Shown: positions 33,718 through 45,549 of the stretch, in pieces | How positions within the stretch are numbered: the first letter of the stretch is position 1 | Layout of the letters: every line of letters starts with the position of its first letter | Source: Welwitschia mirabilis | Taxonomy: Eukaryota; Gnetophyta; Gnetopsida; Welwitschiales | NCBI GenBank assembly: GCA_051453625.1 | Contig: JBOZIK010000001.1 | Location: forward strand, 266,041,549-266,105,548 | DNA: 64,000 bases | Direction of reading: 5' to 3' | Position numbers and translations under genes: made by a program | Notes under the pieces: model-generated | What the model was told of the DNA's origin: nothing | Seen by the model: only the letters and a program-made list of their open reading frames with translations | Databases searched by the model: none

Positions 33718-34120
33718 GATAAAGCTACTGCACTAAGCTATTATTGAAGGTAATATGCGAGGAAGTTCACATAATAGAGGTATGCTAGGAGCTCATAGAC
33801 ATGCTACAAAATATTTGAATTTATCTAGAACTCTAAAAAAGAAGAAAGTCTTGCATTTTGGAAAGGAACTTTATAATGAAATTGCCATAGATAATATAAA
33901 AAACTAAGTCACATAGAATGTGAGAAAAAGGCAGGCATTAGCCTCTGATAACTTTAAAATTATCTCCAAAAACATTTTAAATATTACAAAATATTAAAAG
34001 CATAGAAAACGTTTTCTAGTAACATGGAAATCTGGTTTTATGATTAGTCAAAAGTGTTAGTTTGATGTCATCCTCTATCCAAAAAGAAAATATAAAATTA
34101 ATCTTTCTAAGGACTAAACT

Positions 34121-34150
34121 ATATTTATTTATTTATTTATTTATTTATTT
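34121..34150. repeat. (ATTT)n microsatellite
   Basis: About seven uninterrupted ATTT units. Confidence 0.9.
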
Positions 34151-34762
34151 GGGTGTGGGATGAGGGAAGCATAGGGGAGTGAAGGTTAAGGCCCAAATCA
34201 AAAGTTTTATATTAGGGTCAACAAATTCAAATCAACAAATAGCATAAATAACATTTGCAAATCAAGAAGGAAGAAGCTCAGAGAAAATCAATATTCAAAA
34301 TCAAAAAACTAATTAATGTTGATTGCTTGCACTAATTGTGGATGGAGAAGTAGACGCATAAAAAGAAATAAAAATTGTGAAAGTTGAAACCTCCAAAAGA
34401 AACCTTCTCTGCCTTTGATATAATATGAAAAATAACATGTTAATATTAGCCTTTCAACAAAAAAGAAATTTGAATAAACGTCATTTCTACGAAAACGAGA
34501 TGACAATGATGTTTAACAAGATGACAGTGATGTTTTCACATTTGATGTAAAGTAATATGTTATGCATTTCTATAAAAAAAAGGTTAAAGGTAGATAAATC
34601 ACCAAATAAACTCTCCTTTTAACATGGCTTGTAACCTCATAGAGCTTTAAACACCCATAACCCAATAGAACTTTCATATCTACGTTTATAAAAAATTATT
34701 AGGGGAAAAAAAAGGCTCTTCATTTAAGCCAGGGAAACTGCTAAAGCAAATCCCAGGTAAAG

Positions 34763-35175
34763 CAAATGAAATCTTCAAAGAAACCTGTGATGTAAGAGAT
34801 AACAAAGAAAATGCTTCCCTTTAGGAAAAGCTGAAAATTTCAAATGAAATCTTCAAAGAAACCTATGATGTAAGAGATAACAAAGAAAATGCTTCACTTT
34901 ACGAAAAACTGAAAATTTCCAAATTAAATAAAACATATTCTGAAACATCGAAAAGCTGGAAATTTTCAAATTAAATAAAACATATTCTGAAACATCCACC
35001 TTCTATTGATAATTATACCAAAGATTAAAAGGATGAGTAGAACAAAAAAGGTTTGACTTTTCTAACTTTAAAAGGTAAAAAAATATACTATTGATGATTA
35101 TAACAAAAGAGAAAGGGTGAGTAGAACAAAAAAGGTTTCGACTTTTTTAAACTTTAAAAGCTGAAAAATATAATG
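34763..35175. repeat. Three adjacent tandem duplications (78, 47 and 85 bases)
   Basis: Copies of 78 bases at 34,763 and 34,841 (CAAATGAAATCTTCAAAGAA...), of 47 bases at 34,921 and 34,968 (AAATTAAATAAAACATATTC...), and of 85 bases at 35,003 and 35,088 (CTATTGATxATTATAxC...). A shared word GAAAAxCTGxAAATTT occurs at or near the unit ends. No gene is seen. Confidence 0.85.
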
Positions 35176-35820
35176 CTTCTACCACTTATGAGAATCTAGC
35201 ATGAATTTACCATTAATAATTTAGAGATTTTATTTTATGAAATTCATTAACATAAAATAAGCAAAAATATAATATTTAAAAGCTTCTCCTTTGAATCCCC
35301 TACTCTTAAATGTGAATTAAAAGAAACAATGCCCTTCTAAAACCACCTTGGCTAATATAGGAACATAGGAAAATGGGATGCCAACAAACCATTGAGCATA
35401 GGAAGTCGTTATATATTTAATTCCTAAAACACTAATACAATGCGACTCCCTTACATTAGTAATCCTTACAAATTCAATTACATTATTTGTTCAAGTTATT
35501 ATCTATCATTTTAAAAGAAAGTTGATTCATATGACCACGTTTTTCTCGAACAAAAACATTATAGTTTCATTGTGTCAGATTTATTTTTAAATAAATTTTA
35601 GATCCTTATATGGAAACGTGATTAACCTTACTACATCAACAGAGCAAAAAATTTAATAAATAATGGGTACCCACGTTAAAAAATGGAAAAGGACATGGCT
35701 GGTGAGGATGACATACTTTACATCAACGACTGGCTTCCGGCTTTATGAATATATTGATACATTTCTATTTAATATTATAAAAATTGGAAAGTTCTAGGGT
35801 TTCATTTACATTCTCTAGTT
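35176..35820. other. No recognised feature
   Basis: AT-rich sequence leading into the GC-richer island. I see no domain or repeat of note. Confidence 0.4.
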
Positions 35821-35827
35821 TGTGGAC

Positions 35828-36420
35828 AGCTTCGTCGATGAAGGTACAGCGTGGATGCGTTCACTATTAACCCCATATGTTCGTCACTAATGATGATTCG
35901 CTGATTCCATACCATTCTGAAGAGGTTGAAAGTAAGTTGCTTCCGCGGTGGGGTGTATAGTGCATGGCTTTGGCTTCTTCTGTAAGTCAGGTCTATGGAA
36001 TGATCTGCAAGCAGGTGTCCTTGGACTGAATGATTTCAACCCATACATTTTACTTTAAATCATGAAAAGAATGTATCGTTTGAATAACGTGGTAAATGCT
36101 GTGCAGGTCGTTGATACGTCCCTTCCCATTTACCATTTTTTCGGTACCAATTTACAGCGGGAAGATTCCGTCTACGACGCAATTGATTTGTGATTGTTAT
36201 GATGATTTGCTACGGCCAAACCATTACTATGTGTTTCTCCGTATCACTTATTTTGTCATACAGTTTAATATGCATGGAGATCATCAGCCAGCAGCCGAAG
36301 ACTCTGTTTATAAGAAAATTTGAAGTCTGGTATTTAATTTCAGTAAAATGTAGCGTTGTCACACAACAATTCAAGCGGAAGTTTTACTGGAAAGCTTAAT
36401 GAATATGCAATAGAAGATTC
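35828..36420 (+). pseudogene. Unrecognised possible gene fragment with one intron-like interval
   Basis: The base composition becomes richer in GC and CG here. A strong donor-like GTTGAAAGTAAGTTG (GT at 35,932) and an acceptor-like GCTGTGCAG (AG at 36,105-36,106) would bound a 175-base intron. After it an open stretch reads VVDTSLPIYHFFGTN up to a stop at 36,193; before it another frame has MFVTNDDSLIPYHSEEVE. The two frames do not join in phase, so this is either a broken gene or untranslated sequence. I do not recognise the product. Confidence 0.3.
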
Positions 36421-37163
36421 TGCAACACAGAGCTCAGAGCTCAACTGTAAAAAGGGAACCAGAACATAAACTTACTAAAACGTAGCCTCTGGTCTGTCAT
36501 AATTCAAAAGGGACATCTTCCGCATACTTCGAAGCAGCCAGTCCGTCCTTAGCCCATTAGTGGTTTTTCCCGCGTCAGTTCACTCAGAAATTTTGAAAGC
36601 ATTGATATAGACATCACTAACGGAACCCATAAAAGAAGAGGCATACAAATTCAAGGCTTTATTAAGCATGCATCGAATCAAGAATACAGACTACAAATGC
36701 AATGTTCAATGGAGTGAAGCTATCTTTGGAGGAAAAAAACTTTGTAGGGTTTGGTGGAAGTTTTTCCAGCAAATTAAAAGCTCGGATCACAAGGATCATT
36801 TCGTGTAGTTACGTTCTTCAAGTGCAGACAAACGCTTTGCTACCTATGGAGCTCGAGCCACAATGTTTTATACGATTACTGCACAACATTAATCTAAGTC
36901 ACTGGAAAAGATCATTAGCGATGAGGACTACGTCGCTTTCACTAGCCGGACCGAGAGGCCTGCCTGGTTACTGCGCAGATCTGCACAAACTCAAACGCAC
37001 ATAAAGAAAAAGAAAGCGCTTGCTAATACCTCACTACGAATCATTCTGAAACATTAAAACTCAACGTGACATAAAAATGTTCTGAAGTTTAGTCTCTAAG
37101 GAGGGAGCTCCCTTCAGTCCAAGGCTGGAGAGACACAGTCGAAATCAGTCCGCATTTCATTCA

Positions 37164-37305
37164 CCCAACAGCCCAATCGTCTTAAAAGCTTAAAATCCCA
37201 ACAGCCCAATCGTCTTAAAAGCTTAAAATCTCATTGTCTGCGCTTCTGAAAGTTCCAGTCTTAAAAGCTTAAAATTTCACCATCTGCGCTTCTTCAATGT
37301 TCCAG
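37164..37305. repeat. Compound tandem repeat (33- and 46-base units)
   Basis: CCCAACAGCCCAATCG plus TCTTAAAAGCTTAAAAT is doubled at 37,164 and 37,197. The unit beginning TCTTAAAAGCTTAAAAT and ending GCGCTTCT...GTTCCAG is then doubled at 37,213 and 37,259, so the word TCTTAAAAGCTTAAAAT appears three times. Confidence 0.85.
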
Positions 37306-37384
37306 AAACAGATAAATGGGCTGATGAATAAATGATCTGTGAACTGATTCGAAAGAAGACACTCCAGTACTGAACTGAAGAGAA

Positions 37385-37665
37385 CTCTCTATCATAAAAA
37401 ACTAAATTATAAAAACTAAAAGACTAATTTATAATTTACGTTTTAAAAAGTAAACTAATTCTAAAAAAACGTTTTAAGAAGTAAACTGATTCTTAAAAAA
37501 CGCTCCTAGATACTAAACTAAACAGAACTCTTTTTAGTATTATGAAAAGATAAATTACAAAAAGTGAAAGACTAATTTACAACTAACGCTTTGAAAACGA
37601 CCGTCTCACTGACGCATATCAGAAAAAACTCACCTACACATATCAGAAAAAACACACCTGAGCAA
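37385..37665. repeat. Diverged duplication plus a short 23-base direct repeat
   Basis: The block with AGAACTCTCTAT...AAAAGACTAATTTATAA...ACGTTTT near 37,380-37,445 recurs in diverged form at 37,515-37,595. Then CATATCAGAAAAAAC-CACCT is doubled at 37,615-37,662. Confidence 0.65.
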
Positions 37666-39219
37666 AATAAAAACAAAATGCTATAATCTTTTAATCGACG
37701 CTGAAAGGAAACGAGGTTACCCAGTAACAAGAACAACTGAGCGACAAAGTAGACATTGGAACAAGTTGCAGAGACAGATCAAAGAGCAAAGGAAATACAA
37801 CAACATCGTGAAGACAAGGGCGAGGGAAGATATATAGAGAAAATGGAGCGGAAGAAGCCAAACAGACGTTGGAGTCCGGCCCCGCATGCTCTGGCATGGA
37901 GTCTTGTCAAGAGAAAAAGGTATTGATAAATTTTGCGTTGGTATTGCTATTGCCTTTGAATCGATGATGCAGATTGCAGAAGCGAAGCGTACAACAAAGC
38001 AAAAAGCCACCCAAGTTAAAAAAGAATTCCAACAACACAACAGAACGAGTCTTGAATATCGCGGAGAGAAAGAGGACTTTTGGCAGTCGCAAGACAAACG
38101 AACGCCACCGCGCGCACCGCCTAATGAGATGATATGATAGATAATATGTGGAGTGTGGACTGGGTAGACTGTAGACTGTGGAGGCCTAGTCATATCATAT
38201 CACCCTTTCCCACATCAAATCAATCGAACTATTCTCACTGTTGCTGCATCATCTTACCTTACATTGCAATACTGCCATTCCCTGCCATTTATCTTCATTC
38301 AACATCATTGTCCATCGCTTCTTTCTTGCCCGTTCACATACCAGCTGATGCCCATTCCATTGCGCCTTCTTTACAGCAGTGTGAATTGGAGCGTTCAGAA
38401 TCTCTCAAATTCAATGCAGAACCATCAAACATCCCACGGCCATTCCGCCTCACATATTCGCTGGGAAAAAGGTATTGCGTTAGTTTGGATTCTCTCGGCT
38501 AATTACCCACCGCACCGCACAATTTAGAGGGGAAGAACTCTAGGGTTTAGTTAATTGAGGGAACACTTACTGTCTTGGAAAGCGCGAGAAGGAAACCCTA
38601 GAACGTCATGATGGACCCGTGACAGCGACCCGCGCGGGCCCGCTGGTATGAAGTATGAACCCTAAAAAGAAGAATTTTTATGACAGGGCGAGAAAACCTA
38701 GCGGACAAAACCACATGTGGCATCTCCTTGCCTTGAATTTCCAAACACAAATATGCAAACAAATACAATTCAAGCCCAATAGTTGCTCTGTTGCTCGTCC
38801 TCTACTTTTCTCGCTTTAGAAACGAGAAGCCCATTTGTGAAGATCTTGTCCGTTGATTTTGGAACTTAGGATACTGCCTTCTTTAGACGGTCCTCCGTGA
38901 ATCTCACTTCTGGATTACTCTTGTACTTGATTGCATATGGTTCAATTTTTTAATATTTAAAGTTGTTGGAAATCAGAGCCTTTTTACGAAAAGATTTGAC
39001 GATTTCCACTCCTGAAAACGTCCCAAAAACGTCGCACCGGGGCGCATTAAGAATTAAGCAATATCTTTGGCTCGAACTCAAGTTTCAGGGTTGATTTCGA
39101 GTTGCAGGAACAGCCTTTGACTCTGCCACTGATTCGATATTTCCTTGGAAATTTGGAATATCACGCGGGTTTCTCTGCAAAATCAAGCCGATAGAGACAA
39201 GAGCGGACAGAGTCTCTTC

Positions 39220-39661
39220 ATGAAAATAATTAAAATTATCATTATTCTCTGCTTCGCTTATTTTGTTTCAATGGAAATTGCAACCGGCCATCGAAAATTG
39301 ACAGGCATCACGTTAATATTGTTTATTAATTGCTAAAGCAATGCATTTATCTTTGAAACGATTGTTTGCGGTGCTCATCATTTAGCTTTTAATCACAATT
39401 AATTAATCCCAACAATGCAGAGTGGGAGGATTGACGTTAAAATATAAGTTGCCAGGTGAGAATGGGGTTGTTGTAACAGGTAAGAGACTTTACCAATTTC
39501 AAAAAGTGAGTTGCTCATCAAAAGAGACGTTCGTGAGTGCACACGCTTTCAAAACAATAATAAATTTGGAAACAGTTAGTGTTAGATGGAGGCACTGCTC
39601 ACTGCACCTTACAACCTTATCCCTTTTTTCGTGCCTATTGTTGCGTATGTTGAGTGAATAG
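39220..39661 (+). CDS. Candidate small secreted protein, first exons only
   Basis: From the ATG at 39,220 the frame gives MKIIKIIIILCFAYFVSME, a short basic start and hydrophobic core like a signal peptide, then ATGHRKLTGI. A GT at 39,312 and a TGCAG at 39,416-39,420 bound a 109-base AT-rich interval; joined, the phase is kept and the next part reads VGGLTLKYKLPGENGVVV. Donor-like CCAGGTGAG (39,452) and ACAGGTAAGA (39,476) follow, so more exons may exist; unspliced, the frame stops at 39,659. An alternative upstream start at 39,145 gives 63 codons. The 300 bases upstream are CG-containing, as a leader might be. I do not recognise the family. It may also be the truncated 5' end of a larger gene. 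Confidence 0.4.
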
Positions 39662-39861
39662 ATGCCATCCTACTATTAAAGTTGAAAAATAAATCATGTC
39701 AAACACATGATCATTTATTCATATTTATTTTTAAATCATTAAATATGTGGAGACTTTTTTATAAGAAAAATGTGTTAGTAGTGTACTTGCATTACTTTTT
39801 TATTTGTAAACATAAAATATATGATTTTTCAATGTAGTTTTAATTATTTTTGTAAAAGTTA

Positions 39862-40960
39862 ATTCATGGAAAACTATATCATATGAGTTCATGAAAAATT
39901 ATACCATACTCATGTTTAGAGTTAGTAGTTCGTTTGCCTAGGCTTCAACCCATAGGTGGCCCTTGTGTTCAAGTGTTGTATATAATTGAAGCCCAAGATG
40001 TTGAAACTTGCAACTGTCTTGAATGTGTGGCTAAAACCTTAGGCCAACCTATACACCAAAAGACTCAAATGCAAGATGTTTTTCCAATAAATTCTAGGCT
40101 AAAATATTAGAGAAATGTTGTTAATAGGCTCATTGCGTATTTGATACTAGGCCACATATTTACCAATTAGAGAAGTTCCCTTATTACTTCAATATTATCT
40201 TAAGAATCTAGTGGAAAACCATATTACACTTAATCTAGATGGTCATTAGTTTGTTTGACCAGACTTAAACCCATAGGTGACCCCTGTTAGCATGAGAGTT
40301 AATCACCAAATGTTCAAGCCTTATATGTGATCAAAACCCAAGATGTTAAAGCTTGCATCAAGTATGCCTCAAGGAGATCGCTAAGACCATAAGCCAACCT
40401 TCACACCATAAGATTTGGATGCAAGATGTGTTTTCAATACATTCAAAGCTATAAAATTACAAAAATACTACCTAACTAGGGTATATGAACTTTTGTTAGG
40501 TTACTTTTAAATATTCTTAATAGAGTCATGGGATATTTGATGCTTGATCTCATTTTTTAATCAATTAGAGAAGTTCCCTTATTACTTTAATATTTTCTTA
40601 GGAAGTTAATTCATGGAAAATGGTACCACAGTTGATCTCCATGGTCACTAATTTGACCCTTTTAACATGGGAGCTAATCACAAATGTTTAGGTCTTGTAT
40701 GTAATTGAAACCAAAAGTTGAAGCCTACATCTTTTATGCCTTAAATTCATGGCTAAAACCCTCATTGTAAGATTCAAATGCAAGGTGTGTTTCCGATACA
40801 TTCTAAGCTAAAGTATTAGAGAAATACTATGCAACTAGTTCATATGAGCTCTTGTTTACTTTTAAATATTATTAATAGATCATTATATATTTGATGTGAG
40901 GTCTTATGTTTATGAATTAAAGCAACTCCCTTAATACTTCATTATATAATATAGGATCTA
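39862..40960. repeat. Tandem repeat, three diverged copies of about 350-400 bases
   Basis: Anchor words recur in order: GAGAAGTTCCCTTATTACTT at 40,170 and 40,568 and AACTCCCTTAATACTTCA at 40,924; AACCCATAGGTG(G/A)CCC at 39,948 and 40,269; CAAATGCAAG(A/G)TGT at 40,067 and 40,778. Spacings are about 398 and 353 bases. Each unit runs from TTCATGGAAAA-type sequence to AATATTxTCTTA. It lies at the downstream side of the minus-strand copia relic and could be element-derived or a small satellite. Confidence 0.8.
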
Positions 40961-40984
40961 CTAATTATTCCACTTCAAAATTTA

Positions 40985-41700
40985 GTTTAAATACAGGATC
41001 TAAATGACATTTCTTAATGATAGTATCTCATTTCATTAGACTTGAACAACTTTATGACAGATTTAATATGTCTAAGATATGTTGTATCATGCTTTTGAAC
41101 TATCTACATCTCTAAATTACAATGAGCTAAGAACTTAAATAAATTAAAATTTGCTACCAATTCATAGAAAGAGTCATTAATCTATGATGTTTCGTGACCC
41201 ACAACTAGTAATTCATTAACATGAAAAGTAATTATATTGTCTACATACTATGTTATTTGAGAAGAAACAAACTTTTGAGTTTGCTTTTCCAAATTCTTAC
41301 TTGACTAAAAATTTATATAACTAATTAATTATTTAATGATAATAAATATTTTCAACTCATTGGAGGTCATGTAATGAGATTTTTAACTTTATAACTAAGC
41401 TTGAATTTTTCTTATTATGGCCCTCGATACTAAAACTTTGAGAAGTCCATGCAGATCCTATCTTAAAGACCCCGTATAATAATGCTAATTTTATGTTTAT
41501 TTGAAATATTTTTTAGATTTTAATGGTTGTATATCAATTAGGGATATAACTATCATCATTCTTATGAAAGGTGAAAATACTTCATTGTAATTTATATGAA
41601 GGACTTACGCGAATTCTTGGGATATGCGTCTAGCCTTGTCATTTATTTCATCTTATAGTCAACATCAATCTCAAACCAACTATGTTTTTATTTTCTAGAT
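40985..41700 (-). pseudogene. Copia reverse transcriptase relic
   Basis: Minus-strand frames carry WFEIDVDYKMK (family WVYKTKY) near 41,680, then short pieces, and finally HVNELLVVGHET near 41,205 (family YVDDLLVTG), YELVANFNL near 41,150 and IVQKHDTTYL near 41,080. The catalytic VDD reads VNE, with both Asp lost. The call rests on order and spacing of weak motifs. Confidence 0.5.
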
Positions 41701-43250
41701 TATGAAATGCTTATTAAATCTCCCATTTAATAAACATCTCCTATTTTATGATGGACAGAACCTTACTCATGTTATTAAGAATCTCATCATGTGAAGAAAA
41801 GAACACATAATATCCTTGTTTTTTATGAGTTGTTGCCTTTTATTCACAACTCCTTATGATACATTTTGTTTTCATTTTGCCCCATTTTATAAGAAAACTT
41901 TCAACTTCCATTGATCTCTTTCTATTTCTTTCCTCAATTGTTGATTTGCCATTGAATTCTTCATAGAATTCCAATTCCATAATCATATTTTCTTCATAGA
42001 AATCATGTTTTATCATTAAACTATAATTATTTATATCAATGTAAATATTTCCATGGTATTTCTTGAGCCTTTCATTTGATCTAATGCTTTTCCTAGTTGT
42101 CTTGATATTGAAGCTATAAGACTACTACATGATTTAAAGTACCAGAGCCTATAACGTCCATAAAACGATTATGTAATTCAAAGAATTAAAGTTAAACAGG
42201 AACAATCCTCCATAAAACTTCTGAAAAGATTTGTCATATGAGAGATTAAATTTTTGTAAGCACTATGCATGAATGTGTTAAGATAACAACTTTGTTTTTG
42301 TTAGTAAGTAAAGTCTTTAGGCTATAATATTACATTTAATGATCTTTTTCCACTAATCAACATTTCATCCTAAATATTGCCAAAATTTTATTATCAATGA
42401 CTTATACTTGGTACTTATTATACATATTATTATATGTTTTTTGAGTTCTAGTTAAATGTTTGGATTTTAACCTAATTGACACCATCATTAAATCCATAGT
42501 ACTATTAGCATTCTAAACAGTTGTAGGTTCCAAAAAAGATATGATAAATAATGATCATCAAATAATAACTTCATATTAATAAAAATCTATGAAAGTTAAC
42601 AAAGTGTCACAATATCAAAAAAGAAACAAGAAGAATCAACTTGCTTAATCGAATGATTAAGAAATCTTACTTTGACCATTTCAATGTAACATTAAGTATC
42701 AAACAAGTCAAATTGAATGTAAAAGCCTTAACCAAATGTTACAAAAGTAAATCATACCTTAAGAGTTAAGCATTATATATCTCATTTGACTACATTTTAT
42801 CCTTTAATTTAAATCTATATTCTATGATTCATGATTTCATGCCTCCATACCATTGATTGTATTATGGATTCCATGGCTATAATGAAGGCTTGTCTCACCA
42901 TGAGGTTCTAAATGACTTATCTCCTTCCTTGAGCATACAACAATGATTATTTCATGAGGTAATCCCCTTGTAAAGTCTAAGGACATAATGTAACTTGATT
43001 GTTATTTGTTATAATATTTTCATTACTAGTTAATAAAATTTTATTTTTGAGTGGATTTTATTTTATTTTCCATCATTGTTGCATTTATGGTTACTTGCAT
43101 TAAAATATTCCTTTTTATTTTAATTCATTTATTTGAGCTTGGTTCCTTTAATTATTTGTTAGGGTTTTACTAAGGTATAAGATTGATGTATTAGATTTAT
43201 TAAATATTTTATGTTTTAAATTTCTTACATGAAGTTGTAAGATAATCCAT
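41701..43250. other. No clear feature within the copia relic
   Basis: Expected place of integrase on the minus strand. I see a lysine/glutamate-rich stretch (SMANQQLRKEIERDQW near 41,920) but no integrase motif. Confidence 0.4.
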
Positions 43251-43720
43251 CTGTAAATGATGTTGATTCTCTAATATTAAAATTTCTTTTTTTTTTGCAT
43301 TTATGACATCAGGACATTTGAAATTTATAACAAATGATCTATTTCTTACCCATAAAATCCTCATTTCTTAATGATTAATCATTCTAGGTTAAGGCAATTG
43401 CTCTAATTCTTGTGGTTTCACTTACTTGAACTTGCTTTATTTTTATTCTTGTGACCATCTTGTACAATCCTTAGGAGCAGAATTTTTGTCTATTATTTCT
43501 TCTTTCTCTTTTAAAATAATTTCAATTTCTTTAAGATTAGTTGATTTTAACCAAATTAATAATCATGATATTTAAAATTTTCCTATTATCCTAATAGAAA
43601 AAAGAAATTATGATTTCCTAGTATAACTAACGACCTTGGTTTTTATTTTAAAAACGATATTCTTTACCTTTGCATTTAGGACATATCTTTTTTGAAATGG
43701 AGTATATTTTAAAGTAAGAA
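43250..43720 (-). pseudogene. Gag zinc-knuckle relics of the copia element
   Basis: The minus strand gives CHKCKKKRNFNIRES ending near 43,265, a CCHC knuckle with His to Asn and the last Cys to Ser, and, further upstream, CPKCKGKEYRF near 43,660, another CX2C start. Two CX2C words in one short gag stretch are seen in copia gag. Confidence 0.5.
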
Positions 43721-43949
43721 AATATTATTTTTTAAAATAAATCAAATTTAATCTTTGAAGGTCTAGCAAATCCATATAAAAACATTATTTTGTTATGAAT
43801 GCCTCTATAGGTAACAAAGCACTTTAGACTCATTACAAAGAAAATTTTGGCAAAATTCCATAAGAATGACAACCATTTAAAGTAGAGTTTGATTATGAAA
43901 TAAATATTGTTATATGCTATAAAGTTTGATTAAAAATGCTATTAATCCC

Positions 43950-44751
43950 ATAGTAAGTCATATTATATACTAGAAGTAAGTCCTCAGCTTTTAAGCAAGC
44001 TCAAGAGGCTTTAATTACAATGATAAAGATGTAGAAGTGATAAGAAGAATGTATAAGATGTACAGTAATATAACTATCCAAATGGTAAGAGATTTAATCC
44101 CTCTATATGTCTGTACATCGAGTGGTAAAAGGTATGAATCCATACAATAGCCCAATTTATTTATACAAGAACATTTATAGCTATTGTAGGGCATAAAGAC
44201 CAAAGATATAACTGTTAGAATCTTTAGAATAGTGAGTTAGCTTTCAAATGCTCCATTCTAATGGTTAAGCTTGGTCTCCAATAGCTAACAATGGTTCTCA
44301 ATGATTATTATTTTTTTGGCTATTAGTCTAGTTATCAACCCCTTTGAAATGCTAGTCAACCTCTCCTGTTATGTTCCTCATTTATGTGTTAAACGGTTAA
44401 CCTTTAGTAGAAGCTGGCAATCCCTTCTCGGTTGACCCATGTTCTTGATCAGTCAACCCCATCATGAAAATGCAAAAGTCTTTAGGCGATTGATCCCCTA
44501 TTGAAAATTTAGTTTCAGCTTACAATGGAAGGTCGATCCCTCATTAGCAGGTGGTTAACCCCATATTGAAAATCTACACTTATTACTATAATAGGTGAAT
44601 GGTCATCCAAGTGACTTTTTATTCTTTCCTCTTTCTTCTTTGTATGCCCAAGACTTTAGTCATTCTTGAGGGCCTACACAAATAATATAAACATTAGATT
44701 CAATTTATTAAAATTTAGTTTGTTATGAATTGATAATCAAGAGGTGTAACA
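43950..44751 (-). repeat. LTR-like stretch with GTTGACC motifs, minus strand
   Basis: On the minus strand it begins TGTTACACCTCTTGATTATC, followed by AACAAACTAAATTTT, resembling many copia LTR starts. The middle has repeated GGTTGAC/GGTCGAC/GGTTAAC words (44,370-44,580), then a TATAAATGTTCTTG, and AAGCCTCTTGAGCTTGCTTA near the end. The right end near 43,950 is only approximate. The open frame at 44,015-44,203 lies within it. Confidence 0.5.
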
Positions 44752-44759
44752 TTTAGGAT

Positions 44760-45549
44760 ATGATGAAATGCAACTTAGATTCGCTTCTAATGAAATTTTT
44801 AGATAATTCCTCTTTTCACAAGACATGTCTAAGAGATTTATAAGTTCATGTGCTAAATAAAATTAATTATATGCTAACCAATTAAAAAGTAAAAAATTTC
44901 TATCAAAAGATCGACCACTAGAACTTATCAAATTAACTTTGAAAATAGTACCAATCTATCTGTTATCCTATTTAAAGGCATTGTTGACGATTTTGAAAAT
45001 TATTAAAAACATTTAAAAGGTCTTTTCTATGAGAAGATGACATGCATATTAGACATGAAGTGTCATGATATTAGATTAATTAATCACATTTAGATGAGTC
45101 ATGAAATGCAAATTTCATAAATGAATAAGGTATTATAATTTCTTTAAGAAATTTTAAACTAAAGAATAAGAAATGTAATAAGTTTTATATCTTGATAAAT
45201 ATTAATATTTTTACTAAAATGTTATGGTTCTCATAGAATAATTCCATCAACAAGTTAGCTTAATTTACTGGTTTTACATAATAAACTTTGAGGCTAATAA
45301 GTATTCTTAAGAAGACAAACTTATGGCTAATTATTACTAGGTAATTGAATGGTTATTAAAAAAAAAATAAACCTTTAATAGTCTAATATAAATACTACTA
45401 TCTAATTATACTCCAAGGATACGAAATTTATATTTAAGAAATAACATAATTTTTTTCTAATTTATATGATTATTTAAACCTTATTAGTGATCTTAAAGTA
45501 GTCTTCCTAGTCCAGCTTTGTATTTTTAACCAAGGCTTAACATGCCTAC
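44760..45549. other. No recognised feature
   Basis: AT-rich sequence between the copia relic and the 0.82-kb-LTR element. Nothing identifiable. Confidence 0.4.

Larger units (their letters stand above)
36421..38900. other. GC-richer low-repeat island, no recognised product
   Basis: Several overlapping open frames on both strands (36,702-37,001 plus; 37,717-38,193 minus; 38,134-38,499 plus) have composition unlike the surrounding AT-rich repeats, but none shows a known domain. CG dinucleotides are frequent (for instance GACCCGCGCGGGCCCGC at about 38,627), against strong CG shortage elsewhere. CACATGTG, an E-box/MYC-type palindrome, lies at 38,713. I read it as promoter, leader or low-copy DNA of a host gene rather than a coding sequence. 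Confidence 0.45.
40985..44751 (-). mobile_element. Decayed minus-strand copia element
   Basis: Minus-strand order: an LTR-like stretch (44.75-43.95 kb), gag relics with two CCHC-like knuckles (43.7-43.25 kb), then RT relics (41.7-41.0 kb). The integrase region between 41.7 and 43.2 kb is too decayed to point out. The left LTR is not found. All parts are very broken. Confidence 0.55.

Noticed and set aside
36702-37004. 100-codon plus-strand frame as a gene
   Set aside because: No domain, no promoter-like context, and alternative frames on the minus strand look equally good.
37717-38193. 158-codon minus-strand frame, hydrophobic and Cys-rich, as a membrane protein
   Set aside because: No recognisable motif, and it overlaps plus-strand frames of similar size; the CG-rich composition alone lengthens frames here.
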